From: Pseudomonadota bacterium
GTDB lineage: Bacteria > Pseudomonadota > Gammaproteobacteria > Burkholderiales > Burkholderiaceae_B
Direction of reading: 5' to 3'
DNA: 28,507 nucleotides
Assembly (NCBI GenBank): GCA_023427945.1
Contig: JAEYZR010000123.1
Coordinates: 1 to 28,507, forward strand
Position numbers and translations under genes: made by a program. The notes below the pieces were generated by a model. It was not told the DNA's origin. It ran no database searches and worked only from the letters and a program-made list of their open reading frames with translations. Every line of letters starts with the position of its first letter. Position 1 is the first letter of the stretch. Positions 1 to 7,531 of this stretch are shown here, piece after piece.

Positions 1-437
1 AGATGAAGCAGCGTGGCGCAGCCGTGCCTATCCCGACCGATGTGGTCACCGCCAAGACGTTTGGCGCGAACGCAGAGGCGCAGACGAAGGCGGCTTCGGA
101 CGTGGCCGACGACGATCTCATCCTGGATCTGGGTCCGGCTTCCGCATCGGAGTTGGCTGCTATCCTGAAGAACGCGGGCACGATCGTCTGGAACGGTCCG
201 GTCGGCGTGTTCGAGTTCGACGCGTTTTCGCATGGCACGGAAGCGATTGCGCGTGCGATTGCCGAATCGGATGCTTTCTCGATTGCAGGCGGTGGTGACA
301 CGCTGGCTGCCATCGCCAAGTTCGGTATTGCCGAGCAGGTCAGCTATATCTCGACGGGTGGCGGCGCATTCCTGGAATTCCTGGAAGGCAAGACCTTGCC
401 TGCCGTGGAGATTCTGGAGCAACGCGCAGCGCCCTGA
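1..437 (+). CDS. pgk: Phosphoglycerate kinase, C-terminal part (5' end outside window)
   Basis: This is the last 144 or so residues of phosphoglycerate kinase, the cytosolic glycolytic enzyme that transfers phosphate between 1,3-bisphosphoglycerate and ADP. The C-terminal nucleotide-binding half is visible: the WNGPVGVFE motif, the GGGDTLAA loop and the closing STGGGAFLEFLEGK motif that ends canonical PGKs. Reading is open from base 1, so the start lies upstream of the window. The TGA stop at 435-437 is followed by a strong intrinsic terminator, so pgk ends its transcription unit. In related Burkholderiales, pyk and fba are commonly close to pgk and purC; neither is seen here, and purC lies 7 kb downstream. 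Identification is secure. Confidence 0.97.
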   Translation, partial: MKQRGAAVPIPTDVVTAKTFGANAEAQTKAASDVADDDLILDLGPASASELAAILKNAGTIVWNGPVGVFEFDAFSHGTEAIARAIAESDAFSIAGGGDTLAAIAKFGIAEQVSYISTGGGAFLEFLEGKTLPAVEILEQRAAP

Positions 438-490
438 CGAGCGTCCCGCAAGGGATCATCACCCTGGCGGGTGCAGCGCTGGCTGAAAAG

Positions 491-527
491 AACTGGCATC
501 GGATATGTTCCGATGCCAGTTTTTTTT
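491..527. terminator. Intrinsic terminator of pgk, probably bidirectional
   Basis: A perfect 12-bp inverted repeat (AACTGGCATCGG at 491-502 and its complement at 510-521) encloses a 7-nt loop and continues into a run of T to 527. It lies 54 nt after the pgk stop. On the minus strand the same stem is followed by a T-rich TTCTTTT tract, so it can also stop transcripts arriving from the convergent DUF3141 gene, which ends at 602. Confidence 0.93.
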
Positions 528-570
528 GTGAGGCGCCAACGCGTGATGCGTGCCTGTGCTGCCTGGGCCA

Positions 571-596
571 TGCCTGAACAAAAACGCGCTCAGGCA
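571..596. repeat. Short inverted repeat between convergent genes
   Basis: Arms TGCCTGA (571-577) and TCAGGCA (590-596) flank a 12-nt A-rich spacer just after the 3' end of the minus-strand DUF3141 gene. On that strand the loop is T-rich but no T tract follows the stem, so it is a weak 3'-end hairpin at best. The stronger terminator is at 491-527. Confidence 0.3.
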
Positions 597-601
597 GATT
601 G

Positions 602-3163
602 TCACGATGATTGGGTTTTTTTCCTGGCAGCTGTTTTCTTCGCGGCGGGCCGCGGGCTCGTCTGACCCGCCACCTTCTTCATCGCGCGCGCTGGTGTGGT
701 TCTGGTGGGTGATTTTTTGGCACGTGGCGTGGTGGCTTGTTTGTTCGCAGGCGTACGACGACCCACAGGCACTGCTTCTTCCGTCGATTCCGTCGTGGTG
801 GCCGTCGTCGCCGTGCTGCCACTCTCGTTTGCCCCATGCGCCAGCGCCGCCTCAGGGTCCAGTACCAGCTGGGCCGGTGGGCGTGCCACGCGTGTCGCAC
901 CCGATGTTTGAGCGTCCCGCGCTGCCGCCCGCTGACGGGGCGTGGCGGCACGACGGGGAGAAGCCTTGCGTTCGGCGAGCTTTGCCGCACGTTCGAAAAT
1001 GGCTTTCATCTCATCCAGCTTGCCTTCCGCACCCGCAGGCAGCGGTCCGGCGGCGCCCAGCACTTCTTCGATATCCCGCGAAGCACGGCGGATGTCCCGT
1101 GCCGATGCGCCTGCGAGCATGTCCGGCAGCGCGGCGACCGCCGCCTGTGCGTCCAGCGTCATGACCAGCGCCTGGTCACGCACGATATCCTTGAACGTCT
1201 GAAGACCCAGCAAATCATCTTTCTCGGCGCGCATCCGGCGAATCACCGCATAGCTGCGGTTGTCGACCTCACCGACCGCACTGGTGACCGTCAAGAGCAT
1301 GCGGATGGCCGCTTCCCGTACACCGCCCTTGCCAATCGCACTGCGCAGAGATGCGCTGCGTTCCGCCATGAACCTGCGGTGTTCAGGCGATACGCCTGGT
1401 CGTTCGCGCGGCGGGCGGTCACGTGCACCCAGGCCGGCCAGATCCTGGACGATGGGTGAGCCGTACAGCGTCATGAACAACTGTTCCTGGGCGTCGTCGC
1501 GCAAAATGCGCCAGTTGTCCAGGATGGACTCCAGCGTGTCGCTGGCCTGCCTTTCAGCCTGTACCAGCGGGTTGTCGGCGGGCACGGGTTGGCGGCGTTC
1601 ACGAATGCGTGCGGCCACTTCCTTGATGGGTGCCACCAGAGGATTGCCGTCCGAGATCATCTCGTATGTGAGACGCAGCGGGTGCATGCGCTGCATCAGG
1701 CGCGCCAGTTCGGGTGTGACCATTGCACGCACCCAGGGCTGCACCAGGCTGCGATAGAGGCCCAGATTGATCTCGCTGGTGCGAGCCACCGCGGCAAAGC
1801 GTTTGTCGTCTTCCGGCTCGGGCTGGACGATGGCACGCACGTCTTCCAGATGGCGGCGCGCGAACGACATCACGTAGTCGCCGGGCGCCAGGTCGGGATT
1901 GAGCGTCTTTTCGGTCTTGTCTGCGATTTCCGCCTGGTAGAGGCCAGGGGGCAGCACGTCGATCATGTCGATATTCGACGTGAACTCCCGGTGCTCCTTG
2001 CGCGCCACGCTGCCGGAGACGAAGATGCCCAGATGCCCGATGCTTTCATGGACGGCATAGACGATCGTCTGGCCATGGGCACGAACCTGCTCGTCGTCTT
2101 CATAGAGATCGGTGATCCAGCCCAGCGCCTGAGGGGGCGGCGTGATGTTGTCGCCTTTGGAGCAGAACACGATGATGGGTGAACGGATGTTTCGCAGATC
2201 GATGCGAATGCCATCGCTGGTGACCAGGCCACCTGAAGACAGGCGATTACCCACGAAAAGATTGTCCACGATGTACTGGATTTCGGGCTGGTTCAGATAG
2301 ACGTGGCCACCCCACCATTTTTCGAAACTCAGGTAGCGTTGTGCTTCGGTATCGACGTTGGCATACAGGTTGTACTGCTTGGCCCAAAGCGTGTTGGCGG
2401 GGTTCAGGTTCTCGAAATTCTGTACCAGCCAGGCGCCGTCGAAGGTGCCTGCGCCCATGTCCCCGGCCAGGGCCGTCATCCAGCTGCCGCCAAGCAGGCC
2501 GCCGGTATAGCGCATGGGATTCATGCCGCGCCAGCCCGCCCAGTAGGACAGCGGCGCGCCTGCAATGATGATGGGGCCGAACAGTTCTGGCCGCATGGCG
2601 GCTGTCATCATGATCTGCCAGCCGGCCTGGCAGTTGCCCACCACTACGGGCTTGCCTTCGGCCTGGGGGTGCAGCGCAATGATCTCCTCCAGAAACCGGG
2701 CCTCGGCGCGCATGACGTCTTCGACGGTCTGCGTGGGCATGGGTTCGGGCAGGAAGGTGGCGAAATAGCAGGGGTGTCCCGCCCGCACGGCCACGCCGAT
2801 TTCGCTTTCGGGCTTGAAGCCCCCGATGCCAGGGCCGTGTCCGGCGCGGGGATCGACCACCAGGAAGGGGCGTTTGAGCGGATCGACGGCCACGTCCTCG
2901 GGCGGATCGATGCGCAGCAATCCGTAGTTGACCGGTCGCGGCAGGTTGCGGCCATCCAGCACCAGCGAATACGACATGCTCAGCACGTTGGGCGCCGTCT
3001 GCGCCATGTGTTCCAGGTACTGGTTACCGCGCTGGCGCATCACGTCCCAATACAACACGCTGCGCTGCCAGGCGTCCAGCCCATAGGCATAGGCCTGCGT
3101 CCACGGGTCTGCCGCGCCGGGGGTGGTGCTGTTGTCCTGACTGTTGTTTTTCGACGTTGTCAC
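602..3163 (-). CDS. DUF3141 family PHA-synthase-like alpha/beta hydrolase with basic tail
   Basis: An 853-residue cytosolic protein of the DUF3141 family, related to polyhydroxyalkanoate (PHB) synthases. The start chosen is GTG at 3161-3163, because AAGGAG lies 8 nt before it; an ATG at 3223 has no comparable site and would include promoter sequence. The PHA-synthase-type triad is visible: Cys178 in a G-N-C-Q-A-G nucleophile elbow, Asp338 in CSKGDNITPP, and His377 in GHLGIF. The N-terminal ~50 residues (WTQAYAYGLDAWQRSVLYWD) resemble PHA-associated proteins. Residues from about 730 on are low-complexity, rich in Ala, Arg, Pro and Lys, and end in KKTAARKK-type repeats like histone H1 or the PhaF/AlgP tails. 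The substrate is not established for the family. A role at PHB granules is inferred from homology, tail and upstream operator. It is transcribed alone. Confidence 0.85.
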   Translation of the reverse strand: MTTSKNNSQDNSTTPGAADPWTQAYAYGLDAWQRSVLYWDVMRQRGNQYLEHMAQTAPNVLSMSYSLVLDGRNLPRPVNYGLLRIDPPEDVAVDPLKRPFLVVDPRAGHGPGIGGFKPESEIGVAVRAGHPCYFATFLPEPMPTQTVEDVMRAEARFLEEIIALHPQAEGKPVVVGNCQAGWQIMMTAAMRPELFGPIIIAGAPLSYWAGWRGMNPMRYTGGLLGGSWMTALAGDMGAGTFDGAWLVQNFENLNPANTLWAKQYNLYANVDTEAQRYLSFEKWWGGHVYLNQPEIQYIVDNLFVGNRLSSGGLVTSDGIRIDLRNIRSPIIVFCSKGDNITPPPQALGWITDLYEDDEQVRAHGQTIVYAVHESIGHLGIFVSGSVARKEHREFTSNIDMIDVLPPGLYQAEIADKTEKTLNPDLAPGDYVMSFARRHLEDVRAIVQPEPEDDKRFAAVARTSEINLGLYRSLVQPWVRAMVTPELARLMQRMHPLRLTYEMISDGNPLVAPIKEVAARIRERRQPVPADNPLVQAERQASDTLESILDNWRILRDDAQEQLFMTLYGSPIVQDLAGLGARDRPPRERPGVSPEHRRFMAERSASLRSAIGKGGVREAAIRMLLTVTSAVGEVDNRSYAVIRRMRAEKDDLLGLQTFKDIVRDQALVMTLDAQAAVAALPDMLAGASARDIRRASRDIEEVLGAAGPLPAGAEGKLDEMKAIFERAAKLAERKASPRRAATPRQRAAARDAQTSGATRVARPPAQLVLDPEAALAHGANESGSTATTATTTESTEEAVPVGRRTPANKQATTPRAKKSPTRTTPARAMKKVAGQTSPRPAAKKTAARKKTQSS

Positions 3164-3191
3164 TGAGCGTGCTCCTTGAGACATATAGGCC

Positions 3192-3220
3192 ATTACAACA
3201 AAAAGCATGTTGCATCGCAA
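3192..3220 (-). promoter_or_regulatory. Predicted sigma70 promoter of the DUF3141 gene
   Basis: Read on the minus strand, TTGCGA (3215-3220) and TGTAAT (3192-3197) are separated by exactly 17 nt. They match the -35 and -10 consensus at 4/6 and 5/6 positions. The GTG start is 28 nt downstream of the -10, leaving room for the AAGGAG ribosome site. The -35 lies inside the inverted repeat at 3205-3225. Confidence 0.5.
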
Positions 3221-3225
3221 CATGC
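3205..3225. promoter_or_regulatory. 21-bp inverted repeat, candidate operator (PhaR-like)
   Basis: Perfect 9-bp arms, GCATGTTGC (3205-3213) and GCAACATGC (3217-3225), flank ATC. The repeat covers the predicted -35 and part of the spacer of the DUF3141 promoter, where a bound repressor would block RNA polymerase. The core TTGC...GCAA resembles the TGC/GCA-rich sites that PhaR binds at phasin and PHB genes in betaproteobacteria. The resemblance is from memory, so PhaR is a hypothesis. The palindrome itself is certain. Confidence 0.55.
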
Positions 3226-3353
3226 GATTCTGGCAGCGCTTTGTGGCAAACCGGTTGCCGGCCCGATCCCGGTGGTCCGTCTGGATTCACGCACCGGTGT
3301 CGGCCTTCGCAGGCGCTACACTTGGCCGTTGGATCTTCCGCAAAGGAGCGTTC

Positions 3354-4007
3354 GTGCCCCAGACTTCCAGCCGCCTAGTTCGACGCAGTCCCGACGACCT
3401 GATCGTCGGCCTGGTGTCGGTGTCCGACCGCGCCTCGCGCGGGGTCTATCAGGATGAGGGCCTGCCGGCCCTGCAGCAATGGCTGCAGCACGCCATCCTG
3501 GGGGAATGCCAGTTCGCCCAACGGCTGATCGCCGACGAGCGCGCCGCGATAGAGCAGACTTTGATCGAACTGGTCGATGACGTGGGCTGCGACCTCGTAC
3601 TGACCACCGGCGGGACTGGCCCGGCCCGCCGCGATGTGACACCCGAGGCGACAGCGGCGGTGGGCACACGGGAAATGCCGGGGTTTGGCGAACAGATGCG
3701 GCGTATCAGCCTGAACTTCGTGCCCACGGCCATTCTGTCGCGCCAGATTGCCGTCTTGCGCGAAACGGATGAGCACGCCGCCTTGATCATCAACCTGCCC
3801 GGGCAGCCCAAGGCTGTCCAGGAAACCCTGGAAGGACTGCGTGACGCCACCGGCACGCTGACGGTGCCCGGCATTTTTGCCGCGGTCCCTTACTGTATCG
3901 ACCTGATCGGCGGTCCCTATGTGGACACCAGACCAGAGGTCATTGCGGCTTTTCGTCCCAAGTCGGCGCGCCGGCCGGCGCCGCCACCTGCTGGCAGCGC
4001 GCTATAG
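3354..4007 (+). CDS. mog: Molybdopterin adenylyltransferase
   Basis: MogA adenylylates molybdopterin with ATP, giving the MPT-AMP intermediate that MoeA uses for molybdate insertion in molybdenum cofactor synthesis. The 217-residue protein follows E. coli MogA closely across its length: GLVSVSDRASRGVYQD near residues 19-34, LVLTTGGTGPARRDVTP at 81-97, MPGFGEQMR at 108-116 and NLPGQPK at 147-153. Asp61 and Asp94 fall at the positions of the two catalytic aspartates. The GTG start at 3354 is chosen because AAAGGAG lies 6 nt upstream; an in-frame ATG at 3207 lacks this and would add 49 unrelated residues. No other moa/moe gene is adjacent. It is divergent from the DUF3141 gene. Confidence 0.95.
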   Translation: MPQTSSRLVRRSPDDLIVGLVSVSDRASRGVYQDEGLPALQQWLQHAILGECQFAQRLIADERAAIEQTLIELVDDVGCDLVLTTGGTGPARRDVTPEATAAVGTREMPGFGEQMRRISLNFVPTAILSRQIAVLRETDEHAALIINLPGQPKAVQETLEGLRDATGTLTVPGIFAAVPYCIDLIGGPYVDTRPEVIAAFRPKSARRPAPPPAGSAL

Positions 4008-4108
4008 TCCTGCTCGGGTAGCCTGTTTTATCGGCTTTTGTAATGTCATGCAGACCTGCTGCTGTTTCTGTCGGCCGGCTGCGCTGTTCACTGACTCGGG
4101 GAACTGGT

Positions 4109-4450
4109 ATGTCACGTTATTTGATCCTCTCTTCTTTTGTTGCGCTGACGCTGGTCGGCTGCGCCAGCGTCGACGATCTTCGCAAGAAAGACCCGGTATT
4201 TTTTGCCACGACGGCCAAGACGCCTCAGGAATATGGCGAGTGCGTGGCCCAGGCCTGGCGCGATATCGGCAGGCGGATGGTGGCGGTGGAAAAGATCCGC
4301 AATGGCGTGGACGTAGTGGCCCGCAGCGGCAGCAACGTCGAAGAGGTCGTGCGCGTGCAGCACTATGACAACAAGACCCATATCAACATGTACACGCGCA
4401 CCAACTACCACACCGCGCCGATGACCCAGGGTCCCAACATCTGTCTGTAA
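4109..4450 (+). CDS. Small hypothetical lipoprotein
   Basis: A 113-residue protein of unknown function. The N-terminus is a clear lipoprotein signal: MSRY, a hydrophobic stretch (LILSSFVALTL), then a V-G-C lipobox with the lipidated cysteine at residue 18. The mature part of about 96 residues is soluble-looking, with DDLRKKDPVFFATTAKTPQEY and a C-terminal half rich in Asn, Thr and Tyr. The residue after Cys is Ala, not Asp, which favours outer-membrane sorting. The start at 4109 is supported by GGGGAA a few bases upstream and by the signal peptide; an in-frame ATG at 4043 would put 22 polar residues ahead of it. It may be cotranscribed with the M23 peptidase 49 nt downstream, which would suggest an envelope role. 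Confidence 0.8.
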   Translation: MSRYLILSSFVALTLVGCASVDDLRKKDPVFFATTAKTPQEYGECVAQAWRDIGRRMVAVEKIRNGVDVVARSGSNVEEVVRVQHYDNKTHINMYTRTNYHTAPMTQGPNICL

Positions 4451-4499
4451 GGCCGACGCTGCCTGCCGCCTCTACGTTTTAAGACTTGAGCATCATCCT

Positions 4500-5381
4500 A
4501 TGAATGTTGAATCGCGCATGATTTTCCTGCGGCGTCGTGCCGCCGGCCTGCTGACCGGTCTGATGGCATTGGTGCTGTGGGCCTCATCGGCCTGGGCCCA
4601 GGCTGACGGGTTCATCGCCCGCATGTTCGACAAGGCCGTGCCGGGCGGCACGGCCAGTGTGGCGCTCGGCACGGCGCCGCAGGCTCCCGAGGTGACGTAT
4701 GACGGCCATCGGGTCATGGTCCTGAAGGACGGGGACCAGTGGGTCGCGGTGGTGGGTATCGCGCTGTCGACCAAGCCGGGACGCGCGCACATCCAGGTGC
4801 GTGATCGCACCGGCAGCCGCACTCTGGCGTTCGAGGTGCGCGACAAGACTTACGAAGCCCAGCACATCACCCTCGCCAACAAGCGCCAGGTAAACCCCAA
4901 TGCGCAGGATCTCGCGCGCTTCAAGAGAGAGCTGGCAGAACAGACAGCGGCCTACCAGATCTACAGCCCGGGCGTGCCCAGCAACGTGATCATGGATCAC
5001 CCGGTGCCGGGTCGCCTGTCCAGTCCGTTCGGCCTGCGCCGCTTCTTCAACGGCGAGGAGCGCAACCCGCACTCTGGCCTGGATTTCGCAGCGCCCAGCG
5101 GCACGCCGGTCAAGGCGCCCGCCGCTGGCAAGGTCATTCTGATCGGGGATTATTTTTTCAATGGCCGTACGGTGTTCGTCGATCACGGCCAGGGCATGAT
5201 CAGCATGTTCTGCCATCTCTCGGCGATCGATGTGAAGCTTGGCCAGACCGTTGCCCGGGGCGAGACTATCGCCCGCGTGGGCGCAACCGGTCGCGCCACG
5301 GGCCCTCATCTGCACTGGAACATGAGCCTGAACAACGTGCGGGTGGATCCGGCCATTTTCATAGGGGCCTTCCAGCCCTGA
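4500..5381 (+). CDS. Secreted M23 family metallopeptidase
   Basis: A 293-residue LytM-type zinc peptidase, predicted to cut peptide cross-links in peptidoglycan in the periplasm. A signal peptide precedes an Ala-Trp-Ala-Gln cleavage region around residues 30-34. Residues ~60-115 look like the M23 N-terminal OB-fold domain. The catalytic domain (~165-290) carries His191 and Asp195 in NPHSGLDFAAP, His239 in FCHLS, and His270/His272 in GPHLHWNM. This is the full zinc-binding and catalytic set, so it should be an active enzyme, unlike EnvC-type activators. The ATG at 4500 has only a weak GAG 9 nt upstream; ATG at 4518 is a possible alternative and leaves a shorter but still good signal. The neighbouring lipoprotein gene ends 49 nt upstream. 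Confidence 0.93.
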   Translation: MNVESRMIFLRRRAAGLLTGLMALVLWASSAWAQADGFIARMFDKAVPGGTASVALGTAPQAPEVTYDGHRVMVLKDGDQWVAVVGIALSTKPGRAHIQVRDRTGSRTLAFEVRDKTYEAQHITLANKRQVNPNAQDLARFKRELAEQTAAYQIYSPGVPSNVIMDHPVPGRLSSPFGLRRFFNGEERNPHSGLDFAAPSGTPVKAPAAGKVILIGDYFFNGRTVFVDHGQGMISMFCHLSAIDVKLGQTVARGETIARVGATGRATGPHLHWNMSLNNVRVDPAIFIGAFQP

Positions 5382-5413
5382 CTTCGCGTGCTTGCCTGGC
5401 ACTGCGTTTTTTA

Positions 5414-5444
5414 TTGCATGGCGAAAGGCCGGGTTCATTACACT
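5414..5444 (+). promoter_or_regulatory. Weak candidate promoter for the hydroxy-acid dehydrogenase gene
   Basis: TTGCAT (5414-5419) and TACACT (5439-5444) resemble -35 and -10 boxes, but the 19-nt spacer is long. They lie in the 122-nt gap before the ATG at 5504. No operator-like repeat is evident. Confidence 0.25.
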
Positions 5445-5503
5445 AGCGCATCAGGTGCATCCACGCTATCTTCGTCATCAACGTTTTTCTGGATTCTGCC
5501 CGC

Positions 5504-6700
5504 ATGAACCAAGCAAACAAGCCTTTCGTCGCGACCGTTGAAGACATGCGCAAAATCGCCCAGGCACGGGTGCCCAGAATGTTTTACGACTATGCCGATT
5601 CGGGGTCGTGGACGGAAAGCACCTATCAGGCGAACACGGCTGATTTCCAGCCCATCAAATTCCGCCAGCGCGTTGCGCAAAACATGGAAGGCCGAAATAT
5701 CCGCACCACGATGGTGGGCGAATCCTGCGCCATGCCGGTGGCTCTGGCCCCGTGCGGCCTGACCGGTATGCAGCGCGCGGACGGCGAGATTCTCGCGGCC
5801 CGTGCCGCGCAGGAGTTCGGCGTGCCTTTCACGCTGTCGACCATGAGCATCTGCTCGATGGAAGATCTGGCCCAGCACACCAGCAAGCCGTTCTGGTTTC
5901 AACTTTATGTCATGCGCGATCGTGCGTTTGCAGAGAACCTGATCGATCGTGCGAAATCGGCCAAGTGTTCGGCGCTCATGTTGACACTCGATCTGCAGAT
6001 CATGGGCCAACGGCACAAGGATATTCGCAACGGCATGAGCGCGCCGCCCAAACTGACGGTGCCCAACATCATCAACATGGCAGGCAAGCCGCGCTGGTGT
6101 TATCACATGCTGCGCACGTCGCGGCGCACTTTCGGCAACATCGTGGGCCATGCCAAGGGCGTGACCGATCTTTCATCGCTGGGCGCCTGGACGGCCGAGC
6201 AGTTCGATCCGCGCCTGAGCTGGGATGACGTGGAGTGGGTGAAGAAGCGCTGGGGCGGCAAACTCATCATCAAGGGCATTCTCGACCCGGAAGATGCGCG
6301 CCTGGCGGCACAAAGCGGTGCCGACGCGTTCGTGGTAAGCAACCACGGCGGGCGTCAGTTGGACGGCGCCGTGTCATCCATACATGCCCTGCCCGCCCTG
6401 GCCGAGGCTGCGGGCAAGGATATCGAAGTGTGGATGGATGGCGGCGTGCGTTCGGGGCAGGATGTGCTGCGTGCGGTCGCCCTGGGGGCGCGTGGCGTGC
6501 TGATAGGCCGCCCTTATCTGTACGGCCTCGGGGCGCGCGGGCAGACCGGCGTGCGCCAGGTGCTGGACATCATTGCCAAAGAGCTGGACACCACGATGGC
6601 ATTCTGCGGCCGCCGGGATATCCATAACGTGGACCGCAGCATCCTGCTGCCGGGCACCTATCCGACGCCGGCCATCATGCACGAGTCGTTGCTGGCATGA
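5504..6700 (+). CDS. FMN-dependent alpha-hydroxy-acid dehydrogenase (LldD/glycolate oxidase family)
   Basis: A 398-residue TIM-barrel flavoprotein that oxidises an L-2-hydroxy acid to the 2-oxo acid. Active-site residues of the family are all present: Tyr30 in FYDYADSG, Tyr135 in WFQLY, Asp163 and Arg170 (TLDLQIMGQR), Lys257 in KLIIKGIL, and the catalytic His281 with Arg284 in SNHGGRQLD. The phosphate-binding GGVRSGQD and GRPYLYGL motifs lie at ~323-342. Length fits L-lactate dehydrogenase (LldD, ~380 residues), but lactate, mandelate and glycolate enzymes cannot be separated by eye. There is no lactate permease or lldR regulator next to it, so the substrate is left open. Its stop abuts the terminator at 6704-6729. 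Confidence 0.9.
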   Translation: MNQANKPFVATVEDMRKIAQARVPRMFYDYADSGSWTESTYQANTADFQPIKFRQRVAQNMEGRNIRTTMVGESCAMPVALAPCGLTGMQRADGEILAARAAQEFGVPFTLSTMSICSMEDLAQHTSKPFWFQLYVMRDRAFAENLIDRAKSAKCSALMLTLDLQIMGQRHKDIRNGMSAPPKLTVPNIINMAGKPRWCYHMLRTSRRTFGNIVGHAKGVTDLSSLGAWTAEQFDPRLSWDDVEWVKKRWGGKLIIKGILDPEDARLAAQSGADAFVVSNHGGRQLDGAVSSIHALPALAEAAGKDIEVWMDGGVRSGQDVLRAVALGARGVLIGRPYLYGLGARGQTGVRQVLDIIAKELDTTMAFCGRRDIHNVDRSILLPGTYPTPAIMHESLLA

Positions 6701-6703
6701 AAA

Positions 6704-6729
6704 AAAGGCCTCGAATGATCGAGGCCTTT
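6704..6729. terminator. Bidirectional intrinsic terminator
   Basis: A perfect 11-bp stem (AAAGGCCTCGA at 6704-6714, complement at 6719-6729) has a 4-nt ATGA loop. It starts 3 nt after the hydroxy-acid dehydrogenase stop and is followed by a short T-rich tract on the plus strand. On the minus strand the stem runs into seven T, giving a textbook terminator for infA, whose stop is at 6776. Confidence 0.9.
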
Positions 6730-6775
6730 CTTGAGTGTCGAGCCGGCAATCAGGCCGGTTCGCATCACAGCGTGG

Positions 6776-7045
6776 TCAGCGGCGACGCATGCCACCGCCG
6801 GGGCCACCCATAGGGGGGCGGGCTTCGTCTTTATGACGGAAGTTGATGCGACCCTTGGTCAGGTCGTAGGGCGACATTTCCAGCGTGACGCGGTCGCCGG
6901 CCAGAATGCGGATACGGTGCTTGCGCATTTTTCCCGATGCGTACGCACCCACTTCGATGCCGTTTTCCAGCGTGACGCGATAGCGGCTGTCGGGCAGGAC
7001 TTCGCCAACCACGCCATTTAGTTCGATCAGTTCTTCTTTAGCCAT
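6776..7045 (-). CDS. infA: Translation initiation factor IF-1, extended paralogue
   Basis: IF-1 binds the 30S A site during initiation, together with IF-2 and IF-3. Residues 1-72 align directly to E. coli IF-1 (MAKE start, ISGKMRK-like ASGKMRK, TPYDL-like SPYDLTKGR). The protein is 89 residues, not 72: about 17 extra C-terminal residues end in a Gly-rich, Arg-terminated tail (GGPGGGMRRR). The start at 7045 is fixed by AGGAG 5-6 nt upstream. It is monocistronic and not in a ribosomal-protein operon, which suggests this is the second infA copy seen in many betaproteobacteria. That cannot be confirmed from one window. Confidence 0.93.
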   Translation of the reverse strand: MAKEELIELNGVVGEVLPDSRYRVTLENGIEVGAYASGKMRKHRIRILAGDRVTLEMSPYDLTKGRINFRHKDEARPPMGGPGGGMRRR

Positions 7046-7332
7046 ATGAGCTCCTTGTTGCGGTACTCCGTGCGCGATTCCGGCTGCCTTCCTGGCGCCA
7101 GCGCTTCGGAGTGGCGAATGCGCGGGCTGTGGCAGCCGTGCGCAGTCGCGGTGGGTACACGGGTATACACCCGACACACCGGAACCGCAGCTTGAGGGAA
7201 GGCCAACGACCGGTGTCGTGCCGCCGGCGAGGGCGACGTGCGCAAACTGGGCGAATCTCGCTGCAGTTGCGGCTTGGTGGGGCTAGGTGCGGTGCGGCCG
7301 GAAAAGGGAACGATGTGTAGCGAGACACAAGG

Positions 7333-7349
7333 GCAAGCCGAAGGCTTGC
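7333..7349. repeat. Short perfect hairpin in the infA-purC intergenic region
   Basis: GCAAGCC (7333-7339) and GGCTTGC (7343-7349) flank a GAA triloop, next to a TTAAAAAA tract on the plus strand. There is no T tract after the stem in either direction, so it is not a canonical terminator. It may lie in the 5' leader of infA. Confidence 0.4.
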
Positions 7350-7396
7350 TTAAAAAATGCTGCCACGCCGCAAACGACAGAATTCGACCTAGATGT

Positions 7397-7416
7397 TACA
7401 CCCGTACATGGGTGTA
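7397..7416. promoter_or_regulatory. Inverted repeat TACACCC-N6-GGGTGTA, candidate operator
   Basis: Seven-bp arms at 7397-7403 and 7410-7416 flank GTACAT. The half-site TACACCCG occurs again at 7166-7173 inside a smaller inverted repeat (CGGGT-ATAC-ACCCG). CGTACATG recurs at 7403-7410 and 7467-7474, and CGTACA once more at 7477-7482. The clustering suggests protein-binding sites, but no regulator can be named. Confidence 0.4.
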
Positions 7417-7500
7417 CGTCCAGCATTTGTGTTTTTCGCCACACATGCCGGGGCAATGCGCACTGTCGTACATGCTCGTACAATATATGAATACATGTTC

Positions 7501-7531
7501 ATTCCCGCCTGCATGGTTGCAGGGCGGGAAT
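7501..7531 (+). promoter_or_regulatory. Strong hairpin in the purC leader (attenuator or terminator)
   Basis: ATTCCCGCC (7501-7509) pairs with 7523-7531, and TGCA (7510-7513) with 7518-7521, giving 13 bp with one bulged G and a TGGT loop. A T-rich TCTTTATTTA follows, but the T run is broken. The hairpin ends 26 nt before the purC GTG. It could be an imperfect intrinsic terminator that attenuates purC, or the end of an upstream transcript. Confidence 0.5.

Noticed and set aside
2303..3166. 287-codon plus-strand ORF opposite the DUF3141 gene
   Set aside because: No domain, no plausible ribosome site, and fully antisense to a conserved enzyme.
4584..5438. 284-codon minus-strand ORF opposite the M23 peptidase gene
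   Set aside because: No homology-like motifs, while the plus strand has a signal peptide and a full zinc site.
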